DNA from: Ichthyophthirius multifiliis
Taxonomy: Eukaryota; Ciliophora; Oligohymenophorea; Hymenostomatida
NCBI RefSeq assembly: GCF_000220395.1
Contig: NW_004085919.1
Coordinates: forward strand, 1 to 64,000
Reading direction: 5' to 3'
DNA: 64,000 bases
The notes under the pieces are model-generated. The model did no database searches. It was not told the DNA's origin and was given only the letters and a program-made list of their open reading frames with translations. How positions within the stretch are numbered: the stretch's first letter is position 1; every line of letters starts with the position of its first letter. The position numbers and the translations under genes were made by a program. Positions 12,472 to 23,442 of this stretch are shown here, in pieces.

Positions 12472-12526
<55 letters not shown>

Positions 12527-13357
12527 TTATCTATTTATTAATTCTATTTATATATATTAATATTTTATTTAAAATTAATTATATTAATAATGTTTAATGA
12601 TTTTACTTATATATAAATATTTTAATTATTTTTCTCCTTTTAATAATAAAAAAATTATAATTATTTATTATATAATCAATTTTTTTTTATATATTTTTAA
12701 TTTCTTTGACTAAAGTATATAATATTTTTTTAATTTTAAATATAAATATCTAATTAAATACATTAAAAAAACAAAAAAATATATTTTTTTTTATATTTTA
12801 GATATTAAATATATATATTTTTTTTTTATTATAACCGAATACAAAATTTTTAAAAAAATAAAATGAAAAGCGGATTTCACTTGTTTTTCAGGTAAAGAGC
12901 TTTTTCGAATTCAACATAATATAAAAATATATTTAGAAAAAACAAATTAAAAATATAACTTTTTAAGATATGAAGTAAGAAAATAGATTGCTAAGATAAA
13001 GCATAGAGTAAAAAAACAAACTTTAAAGATATAAAAATGTTATGTTTTTTATAAATAATTATTATTAAAATGATTAATTTAATAATTTATGAACTAAATA
13101 TAATTTTGAAAAAATAAAAAAATATTTATAAAAATATTATAAATATTTTATTTTCTAATTATTACTCTTTTATTTTAATTTATTAATATAAATAATATAT
13201 GATTAAAAATACAGACTAAAAAAAGAAATATAAAATATAATAATTAAATTAAAAAAAAATGTAAGATACTTAAATATAAACAAAATAAATAAAAGTAGAT
13301 GAAAATTTCTAAATATAATATATATAGAATATTTTTGAAATTTTAAAATGTTAATAA
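12383..13357. other. Divergent intergenic region, including TA array
   Basis: A/T-rich spacer with a (TA)n array at about 12474-12516. A less A/T-biased patch at about 12860-13040 starts with an ATG and reads MKSGFHLFFRQRAFSNSTQY before going out of frame. No gene could be assembled from it. Confidence 0.5.
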
Positions 13358-14020
13358 ATGCCTTTCCAAATAACAGAAAAAGAAGATATAATAAAAAACA
13401 TTTATGAAGGTGGATTTAAAGTATGGGAATGTACATTAGATTTATTATTCCATTTATAAAAGCAAAATATAAATTTTCAAAATAAAACGATAATGGATTT
13501 AGGATGTGGGCATGGATTATTAGGCATTTATGCCCTTTTAAAAAATGCCGCATATGTTCTTTTTTAAGATTTCAATTACGAAGTATTAAGTATAGCAGTT
13601 CGAATGAATTTAGATTTAAATAAAGTACAGAAATTGGACGAAAGAGTGATTTATTTATCAGGAGAATGGAATGATTTGGACAAAAAAATAGACCAATAAT
13701 TAAACGAAATACAATTTATTGAAAAAAATATAAAATTAAATTCGTACCAAAAATAATTTGATATGCTCTTAATGTCTGAAGTAATATATAATGTTGAAAA
13801 TTACGAAAAAGTAATTAATTTGGTACTTAAATTTATGAAAAAAGATGGTGTTTCTATATTAGCAAACAAACTTTATTATTTTGGAGTCGGAGGTTCAATG
13901 CCTGAATTTAAATAATTCGTGTAAAAAAATTACTCTAATACATTAAAAATAGAATCAAAAGAAATTATTAACAATTAAAAAGGAAATAAAAGAGAAATAG
14001 TATATATTTATAAAATTTGA
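13358..14020 (+). CDS. METTL18: METTL18-type histidine protein methyltransferase
   Basis: SAM-dependent methyltransferase whose animal and yeast (Hpm1) members methylate a histidine of ribosomal protein uL3. A single exon of 221 codons (220 aa). The N-terminal signature YEGGFKVWECTLDLL is specific to this family. Motif I is MDLGCGHGLLGIYA, followed by FQDFNYEVL, SGEWNDLD, a post-I MLLMSEVIYN (the family has SETIYN) and the family-specific C-terminal ANKLYYFGVGGSMPEF. The start was chosen at 13358 because it opens MPFQITEKEDIIKNIYEGG; the nearby ATG at 13348 is out of frame. It is shorter than human METTL18 because it lacks the long N-terminal region. It converges with the ankyrin gene. Confidence 0.93.
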
Positions 14021-14333
14021 TTTTATATTTAGATTAAAATATTACTTGAATATAATTTTTTTTATTATTTCTGTAATTTATTTAAAAATAAAATAAGACT
14101 GTTGTCATTTTTTAAGTATTTTTTTATTGATTGGTTTGAGATTTTACATAAAAATTAAAAAAAGTAATTTTCTTTATTTTTAAAATTAAAATTGTAATTA
14201 TTTATATTTTATTAAAATTTGAGTTTTTTCGTAACATTTATATATCTTTTATATTAATTTTTTTTTATAAAATTAATTTCTTTTTATATTTAAATGTTAT
14301 AGTTATATATATATTTGTATTTGTATTTTTTTT
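14021..14333. other. Convergent intergenic gap
   Basis: About 310 bp of A/T-rich 3' flank between METTL18 and the ankyrin gene. Nothing else seen. Confidence 0.6.
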
Positions 14334-15325
14334 TCATTATTACTTTTAATCTAATTTTAAATAATTTTCATTATCTTTTAATATGACATCTTCAATTTTT
14401 TTAGGATATGGATCATAACCGTTAAAATAGTGTCTTAATCTTGCCAAAAACCTATTCTATGGTTATAAATTTTCACCTAATTCATTTCTTTCAACCTTTT
14501 TAAAATATTTATTATAATTTTTTATATATATATTTTACCATAGGAGGTTCTTTAAAATCTATATTTCTAGCGAAAAATTCAGTCCATGTTTCTCTCGGAT
14601 CTATAACAGGGTCATGTAATTTAGGAGCTTTTTTTTATTTTATTTTTTATTTTATATAAATGTATACGATCAGGCCTTTTGTAAAAATTAGGGCAATTTT
14701 CAAAAGGAACTTTTTACTTTAAATAAACTATAAACTATTCATAATTGACATAAGATAAATATTTTCCTTAAGCTGCATCTAAATAAACTTCCCATTTTTT
14801 TAGTTTTTCCAATTAACTTTCATCTTAATTTAACAAAAATAAACACATTTCATATTATCCATTTACAATAGCCATTTCTAAAGCCGTAAATTCTATATGA
14901 ATATATTTTATTTTTTATTAAATAAATATATATATATAATATTTTCATTACAATTTTTATCTTAAGATTTTTATAATAATTCAGCTCCATTTTCTAATAA
15001 ATATTGAGCCATTTATATATGACCTCTTTTTGCTGCCCACATTAGGGGCGAAATTCCTCTTGGACCTGCATAATTTACTTAGCTTCCCATACCTAGAAGA
15101 AGTTTAACTAACTTTTTATCGTTTCTCCATACACTGCGAGTTAATGCCGTATTTTAGCAATCATCTGTTATAGGGGCATTTATATATTCTGGATATTGCT
15201 TTAAATTTATACATATTTTTTATATATTATTTTATTGTTTTAACTTTTAGTATATCTTCCAATTCTTTTTCATTTGAATTTTCAATTAATTAATATATTT
15301 TTTCTTTTATCTATTATCCACCCAT
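14334..15325 (-). CDS. Ankyrin-repeat protein
   Basis: Five exons with four short GT-AG introns (46, 59, 40 and 43 nt) splice to 268 codons (267 aa). Ankyrin repeats occupy roughly residues 35-130: INAPITDDCQNTALTRSVW, DKKLVKLLLGMGSQVNYAGP, then a canonical RGISPLMWAAKRGHIQMAQY followed by LLENGAELL, and TALEMAIVNGQYEMCLFLL. The C-terminal half is a conserved-looking non-repeat region (PKLHDPVIDPRETWTEFFAR, NIDFKEPPM, FLARLRHYFNGYDPYPKKIE) that reads like the tail of ciliary or flagellar ankyrin proteins of protists. The precise orthologue is not assigned. It is transcribed head-to-tail downstream of the centrin-like gene. Confidence 0.85.
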
Positions 15326-15535
15326 TTTTTAATTTTTTATATAAAAAAATATTATATAATATATAATTTTAAATTTATTAATACATTTTATATATATTAT
15401 TTTTTATTTTCATTTCAATCATCAATTTTTTTTTTTAATATTATTTTTAAGGTTATATTTTATTAAAAAAAAAAATAATTATTATTTTTTATAATTAATA
15501 AAGTTATTATAATTTTCTTATAAATAAATAATATA

Positions 15536-16146
15536 TCATCTTTTTTTTTCTTCATTTAAATCCCTTGAAAGTATTTTAATAAATTATTCTTTACTCACAA
15601 ATGGATCTTCATCTTTTTTATTATCATCTTTCTTATTAAGTTAATCACTATCTGAATAATCTATATTTTTATTAGCTCCTTTTATAAGTTACAAAATTTA
15701 TTAATCGGTCATATCTTCTTCCAAATCATAAACAACTTTTTTAAGACTTTCCATCGTAATATAATTCTTTTATTTATCAACAAATAAATTATATGCTTTT
15801 TCAATATCTTCAATCGAATCTTTTTGGTTCATTTTTACCATCATAATTTGTAAGAATTCTTAAAAGTCAATTCTTTAATCATCTTAGTTTTTTTAATTAC
15901 TTTAATTTTGTTAATTGTTTTATTGTTCGCGTAAATCTTTTATTAGTTTTGCTATTTCTTCTTTTGTAGGATCAAAGCCTAATGCCCTTAAAACTACTTT
16001 CAAATTCTTAGATTCTATTGTACCAGAACCTGTTATATCGAAAAAATCAAAAGCTTTTTTTATTTCGTTTTTTTGAGTTTCGTTTAATATTTAATCATTA
16101 TTTGAATTTTGTTTTTTTTTGTATTTGAGTTATCGTTTTTTGACAT
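15536..16146 (-). CDS. Centrin-like EF-hand protein (one apparent A-tract frame slip)
   Basis: From residue about 28 the frame reads as a centrin: [20 protein letters not shown], then [20 protein letters not shown] (EF-hand 1 D-I-T-G-S-G-T-I-E and the typical LRALGF helix). A Gln/Asn-rich insert replaces EF-hand 2 loop residues, then [29 protein letters not shown], a [16 protein letters not shown] helix, and FVSKEQFIKIL before TGA at 15536. Only the first loop keeps good Ca2+ ligands. The first ATG (16146, [11 protein letters not shown]) is one base out of frame with the rest across an A9 run near 16111-16120; ten A would join them. That is most simply a homopolymer miscall. The centrin family acts in basal bodies and contractile fibres. 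Confidence 0.75.
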
Positions 16147-17317
16147 TTTTAAAAAAAATATTTTAAATTTATATTTATTTTATATATTTTGAATATAAAT
16201 AAAATATTATATACTTATATTTTCTTTTAAAATATAAAAAATTTATTTTATTTTTGTTTCAAATATTTTATGGTTGTATATAATTTTTATTATAAGGTTA
16301 ATTCATTTTATCAAAATTTATTTTTAGACTATCTATTTATTTGCATTATTGTTTTTATTTTAAGTATTTTTTTTATTATTATACTTCTATATATATTTAT
16401 TTTAAATTTATTTGCATTTTTAGTTTAGATATTAAGTTTTTTTTATGACATTCAATTAAATATAATAATATTTATATCTAAAAATATTATATTACTATAA
16501 TTTAATTGTAAAAATAAAAATTTAATTTTTACTTTTATAATGTGACTTAAAAAAATCTTAAGAAAATTAGTTTTTTCAAAAAAAAATAAAACCATCTTAT
16601 TTATTTCTATATGTTAAAATTTTAGTTATTTGCAATTCTTTAAATAAATTTTATATTATTAAATATGGATTAATATAATTTAATACAGAGTATAATTTTT
16701 AATATAATAATTTCTTATTGTAAAATTATAATATTTTTATTTTATTTTAGTTTTAATTTTTTATTAAAATTTCATACTTCACAAGTTCTTTCTTATCTGT
16801 TTTTTTTTATTTATATTTTTTTAAAAAAATAGAAGAATATTTCTTAAAAAATGGCATGACGTTTAGATATTTAAGTTAAATTTAAACTTTATCAATTATT
16901 TTTTTATCGAAAAATATAATTATTATTCATTTGAGTTTTAAGAATTAAAAAAATATTTAAAAATTAATATTTTTATTACTATTATTTATATAAATTGTGT
17001 TTAGTTTTTATTTAACTTTTATTAATACTATTTTACTAATTTATGTTATGTATGATTATTTATAAATATATAATTATTTATTATTTTGCTTCATTTAATT
17101 TAAATATAATTGATTTAACATTACTTTTTATATATTATTTAATTATTTATTATTTAACATTATTTAACATTATTTAACATTATTAAATTATTTATATAAA
17201 TTATATAAATAATAATTTTTATTATAAAGATATATAAAAAAGCTTCTTTACATTAAATTATTTTATTATATAAAATAATTAAAAAACAAAACAAATAAAC
17301 AAAAATAAATTAGCAGA
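16147..17317. other. Intergenic AT-rich region
   Basis: 1.2 kb of A/T-rich sequence with several ATTTAACATT direct repeats near 17110-17190. No coding or RNA gene recognised. Confidence 0.55.
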
Positions 17318-18609
17318 TCATCTTAACTCAAAACCTAATTTAGACTAAATTTAATCCCTAATTTAAAATTATATTGAATCAATCTAAAAAATAAAACAAA
17401 TTAAATAAATAAAAATATTAAAAAATACTTCTTGATTAGTTAAAGTTCTTTCTAACGATCTATAGCTAACTCTATAACATTTACTTGTCCTATTAATTTT
17501 TTTATTAATAAAAGTATCTTAACAAACCACTGATTCAATAAGATCTCCCCCTAATTCCCTACAAATCTCGTGTAAATCGTTTTCTTCAAAACATTAACTC
17601 TTATTAACCCAAAAAGAAACATCTTTATAGCATAAAGGATATTTACTGAAAGGTATAAATTTATGTATCTATCCTGCCTAAAATTAATTCAAAAATCTTT
17701 AATCTTGACTCCAAAAGAGCCTAATATCAGGAATATCAAATAATAGCATTGCAAATCTTTCTAAACCGCAACCTGAAGCCCATGCAATATCGGAATTTTT
17801 CCTTCCAAAATTTTACAATATCTAAGGCCTTAAAATTCCACAACCTAACATTTCCATCCATTAATTATTATAGAAAATTTCCAATTCCATAGAAGGTTCC
17901 GTAAATGGAAAATATGCAGGAATCCATCGACATTATATATCCTACCCAAAAATAAATTTTATTAAAGATTCGTATGTTTATTATAAATCCTACATCACTA
18001 ATTATATTTTAGTATCCTAAGGTGTATTAGAGGAAAAATCTTCTTCTTGAAAAATACGGACAGCCTCCATCTAATGAAATACGGGATAATGAGTAGCATC
18101 TATTTCATCTCTTCGGAAACAATCAGCTTAAATTTATATATATAAATTTTATATTTAAATTTTTTTTATTTACTAAAAATAATAAACGCGTTTTATTTTT
18201 ATTCAAACATATCACGTTCATTGGCTGTGGCTTATGGTCTCATTATTAAATCTTCCGAAACGTAATATGTATCTGATCTTTTTCTTGAAACATGGTCTTT
18301 TGGAATCAATAAGTCTTCGAAATTCTTTTAAACGCTAATTAAGGGGGAAAATGAATCTCCTACTAAATAATTTGTATGTTAATTTTTTTATAATAATCCT
18401 TTAGGGATTTATTTATCTTCAAAAAAACTTTATAGCTTATATCTCATTATTCCTAATGGATGGTTTGGTTTTTTGTGTAATTCTTAACCGGCTAAGCTTA
18501 TTATTTTTTCAGTTACATTGCCATAAGGAGTCTTTTTTGAAAGGATTTCTCGTTGTATTTGTTTTTGAAAAGTGGAAAAGAAATAATATCTTCTTAAAAA
18601 TTTAATCAT
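17318..18609 (-). CDS. FARS2: Mitochondrial phenylalanyl-tRNA synthetase
   Basis: Monomeric class II enzyme charging mitochondrial tRNA-Phe. Three exons (introns 18127-18173 and 17384-17428) give 400 codons (399 aa); human FARS2 is about 450. A basic, aromatic N-terminus ([17 protein letters not shown]) fits a mitochondrial presequence. Family landmarks are [19 protein letters not shown], motif-2 region [58 protein letters not shown], motif 3 [27 protein letters not shown], and the C-terminal anticodon-binding domain with [18 protein letters not shown] and a final [13 protein letters not shown], ending [14 protein letters not shown]. All key ATP and Phe pocket stretches look intact. Confidence 0.95.
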
Positions 18610-18970
18610 TATTTTTATGAATTTTTTTTTGTTTATATGTAAAAAAGAAAAAGAGATGTTTATTATTTTTTTAATATCTTTTTTTTTTAAATATTTTGTA
18701 TTTATTATTTTTTAATTATTTTTATTTTTAATAAAAAAAGTTGTTATATTATGTATTATATATTATTTGATATTTATTTTTGATTAAATTAAAATTTTTA
18801 CTTAATAATAATTTTTTAGTTATTAAAAGTTTTTTTTTATTTGCTAAATATAAAGTTAAAAAAGCGCCTAAATGATTTGGAATATATTAAAATCAACATT
18901 TATATTTTATTTTTTCAAAAATAAACTAACAAATAATAAATATATTATTAGAAATAAATACTAGTAAAAT
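18610..18970. other. Intergenic AT-rich gap
   Basis: A/T-rich spacer between two co-oriented minus-strand genes. No signal recognised. Confidence 0.55.
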
Positions 18971-19221
18971 TCAATCGACAAATTAGTATTTATTTTTAAC
19001 CTCTTCTTCAAAAAATTCTACCATATTCATATTTTTATTATAAACTTCTTCTAATTTATTAACCTTATATAAAAATTAAAATATTTTTTTATTTTTTTTA
19101 AATATGATATAACATTCATCTAAACATAAGCATATATAGCTTCTCTTAAAGTTATCTAATTTTTATTAGGCAATTATTCGAAGAATTTTTTAAATTTATG
19201 ACCATCATCTTCAATATTCAT
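18971..19221 (-). CDS. Small (66 aa) helical protein, function unknown
   Basis: Two short exons around a 50-nt GT-AG intron give 67 codons ending in TGA; without splicing the start and stop are out of frame. The protein (MNIEDDGHKFKKFFEQLPNK, then ITLREAIYAYVQMN and a second exon KLEEVYNKNMNMVEFFEEEV) is acidic and predicted helical, without signal peptide or membrane segment. The clear exon/intron organisation and non-random composition argue that it is real. It could be a small subunit of a larger complex, but I do not recognise the family. Confidence 0.55.
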
Positions 19222-19397
19222 TTTTTTTTTAAAAAAAAAAAAAAATTTAAAATAAAAATATTAAATTAAAAATTATAAAAAATATATAAAAAAAGCAAAA
19301 AAAATACAAATTTTGAAAAAAAAAAAGAAATACTGATAAAAAATAATAATAATATAAATAATAAGTAAAGAATAATAATATAAATAATAAAAAATAT

Positions 19398-22300
19398 TCA
19401 AATTTTCAAAGATTATTAATAAATAAAATTAAAATTCTCATTAATTTCATTAGTTTTATTAACCAAATTTTAAATATTATTATCCAATTCTTCATATTTT
19501 TTGTTTTCAGTTTAAAAGCTTTCTTCTTCATCTGCTAAAACACTCGCCCTTTAAATAGGAAACCACGAATAATCTAAAATAGAAATTTTCTAAAAAATAT
19601 AGCTTTCTACTCCTGTATATTCAGTTTTTTCCTTATCATCTAAATAAGCTAAATAGAAAACATAATTCCATAAATAATGATCTTATTTACTATGTTATTG
19701 GAACCCCTAATCGATTTTCCTATCGAAAATTTCTCTATTAATTCCACAAATAAAACATAATTCTTGAATATTAATTGACTTTGCATTTTCCTATGTCCTC
19801 AATTAACTAAATTTATCGATAATAATAGCTGAAAAAATCTACAAAAAGATAATACAAAGAGTTATGTTAGCCAAATTATCATAAATAAACCTCAAAAAAT
19901 TATACTAAGAAGGGTCCTGTGGACTATTCTATTCTAGCCAGCCTCCTATACCTCCATTATTCTTAAAATTTTAATCAAAAGTTTCAAAAAGACACATATA
20001 TAAAGAATTACATCTATCATGAAAATTCGAATATAAAAAAATATAACCGAAAATTGAAAAGTAATACATCAATAAAAATATTGCCAATAACGTCAAAATC
20101 AACTTAATATAAGGCTCATATACACTCCTTAATATATTCCTTAAAGTAGGGTATTTTATAATAAATTCAGAAAGATGAAAAGCAAAGTAAAAAGGATGCA
20201 AAAAAGTGCCCAAAACTGAAAAAAAACCATAACTAAGAAAATAAATGACTTCTATATGAAAAATAATATTCAAAAAACTTAATAGAATTACAGAAATATT
20301 CTTAAATATTTAAAAAAAAAAAGATGATTTTTTTCCCAAAAAAATGCGGTATTTTAAAGTTATTTCTTTAAAGAAAATAGGAGCTTTCTTTACCAAATTA
20401 AACGAAACTACAAAAAAAGAACAGAAAATCATACAAAAGCCTAAAATCTAAAAAATATACAATGTTTATTTAACATCTGCAATTTTTCCTAAACCCAACT
20501 AAGGGCTATGTAATCTATCATATGATGAATTATCATTTTCTTAATAACTAATTATGATCAATAGATTTAATATTAAAGTTAATATAGACCCTATATCTCT
20601 CCATATTTCCACGTAATTTGCAAATGTACCAATTATAGCATTTCGGTTAAAAATTAAAGCTAATTATTCTTCATGTTTACTTATTAAAATAATTTTTTTG
20701 TAGTTTTCCATTATACCAGCTAATTTTGTATGTATTGAATCTCTATTTACATTGTCTTGGAAGTCTATTTTAGTTTATTTTGGTAAATAATTACAAAAAG
20801 GAAGCTTTATAAAACGAGCTTTTTCGATTTTGTTTTCGCGTACAATTTCTATAGAAGCCGAATTTTTTCGAAAGAACTATAAACCTTCTTTAAAGTTTTT
20901 TTATACCATTTTTTTATAGTTATAGTTTTTTTTTTTCATTTTTTTAGTTTATATTGAGGTATTTAAGAATTATATATATTTATAAATATTTATTATTAAA
21001 CCAGAAGTAAAATTCCATATTTATTTTATTAAAGATTTTTTGAAAAATTATTATTACTATTTTTTTTTTTTATTTATTCATAAAAATATATACTTTTGGA
21101 GTTATAAAACTTTATTGTATTTTCCTTAATTCATTTTTTGTTTGAATATCTAAATCTTAATCTATAGTAGTTTATTAAAGACTTTATTTTTATTAAAAAA
21201 ATATATTTTATTTATATTAAAAATATATATTTATTTTACGTAAGTTCTAAATAATGACTGATAAGAAAATAAATATAAAATCCTGTTTCTGTAATAAGTT
21301 TGTAATAATTTTTATTTTAAATACTTTATTCTTCACTAGGATCTTAATTAAACTAATAATTTTTATTTTAATATATATATTATATAAGGAAAACATTTAC
21401 ATGATTTAAACTCTCAATAACATATTAATCCTTATATAATTTTTTATATCTTTTATAAATAATAGCTAGATTTTCCTTTAAAATACTCAAACTTAAACTT
21501 CTCATAATTCTTTTGACACATATTCTATCAGAATTACTTTCTAACAAACTTATAACTAAAATCATTACTTTATATTTCAATTTTTCATGTTACCAAGGTA
21601 TAAGTTTATTAAATTCGATTGATTTTTATGTATTATACTATTTTTAATCATTAAAATTTATAGAAATATCTTCATTTTATAAGCTTTTTTATTCTTCATT
21701 TTCTTCTTTTTTTTAACCATTATTATCATTATTATTGTTTTTTTTTTTCTTATCTATTCTCAATATTTTTTAAGATATATCCAAAAACTTAGAATCTATA
21801 ATTTTCAATTAATTCTGATTACAAGGCCCTTATACGAACTCAATAAGTGTATCTAAACATTTAATAATATTATGATAGTTTTCTTTTGTTAAATTTTATG
21901 AAAATTAATCTAAAAGCTTTAAAAAATATATAATTTTTTTTTAAAAAAAAATATTAAAATTAATTTTTAATACTTCCACAACAATAGTAACCATATCGTA
22001 AGAATTCTTATTATATATTTAACACCTAAGGTAATCTTATAATTACAAATAGTGTCCTTCACAAAATTACTGCATTAAGATTAATAATTAAATTACAAGT
22101 TCAGAATTTAAATTATTATTTTCATTATTATTATTATTTATATTTTCAAAATTATTTCCACTTTTAAACTATTACATACTTTTTTAGGATAAAAAATGGT
22201 TTTTTTCATTATAAACTTAAGTATTTTCATTATAATCGGAAGCGTTTATTTGCACTATGCTCTGATTTTATTTTAAAATCTATGGACCACCCCCTAAAAT

Positions 22301-23408
22301 AAATTAATTATTCAAAGAATTAAATTCTTCCTTATTTTTTTCCTTCAAATCTTCAATAAACTCTCCTAATATATTATAAATTTTTGCAAAAAGTACCTCA
22401 CTAATACTATGATTAATAAAATAATTAAAAACCGTTTTCTAAACATTCTAATTACCCCCTTGTAACAACTTAGACATAAATTTAAGTAAAGAAATCAACA
22501 AATTATCATCAAAATGATGAACTTTCATATTCGAAATCAAACTCAAAAACATTTATGTGGCCTCTAAATTATTAAAAAGGTCCTACATTTAAATTAAAGT
22601 ATCATTTTATTCAGAAATCTCAAGCATTTTAACAAATACATTCAAAAAATAAATCATATTATTTATACTAACTTTATTTTTTATACCTTATTAAATATAA
22701 ATAATCAACTTTTTAATAAATAAATTAAAGGAAACTTTCTTATCAAAAAAAACTTCAATATTCATTAAAATTTCTGCTAAAGCTGATAATTCTTGAGTTT
22801 ATATTTATTCTAATACAGGACTATATTCACATAACTTTAATAAAATTTTCCAATTGTAAGAACAAGCCCATTATTATTATTTTTAATTTAATTCTTATAA
22901 AAACTATTAAAATATAAAAAATAATTAATAAATATTTTAATATTTATTACACTTTTCTAATTTTCGTCATCTTCTTCTTACTTTTTTTAACATTCTAAAT
23001 CTATGGCACTTTAATTATTTATAATTTAAAATTAATCATTTTAATTAGAATAATTAAAATTCTATTATAAAATATTTCCATCTATAACTTAAATAAAAGA
23101 ACTAATTAGTTAAATTTACTAATAATTCAATTTTTGCATAAAAAATTATTTTTTTTCTATTAAAGCATATGCTAATTCCGCTAAAGCTCTAAAATCTTCC
23201 CTTTCACGAACTTCTAAAATATCTCTAGTATTTAAAATTAAAATAGAATATGAATTAAAAAACATTAAAACATTATTTATAAAATAATCTAAATATTTCT
23301 CGTTTAAATTTTCTTTATTTATTATTAAAAAAAGACGATTTTTTTCTTTTTTTATGAATTATATTATTTTATTTAATTACTTCATTAAATTTTATAACAT
23401 TGGCTATT

Positions 23409-23442
<34 letters not shown>

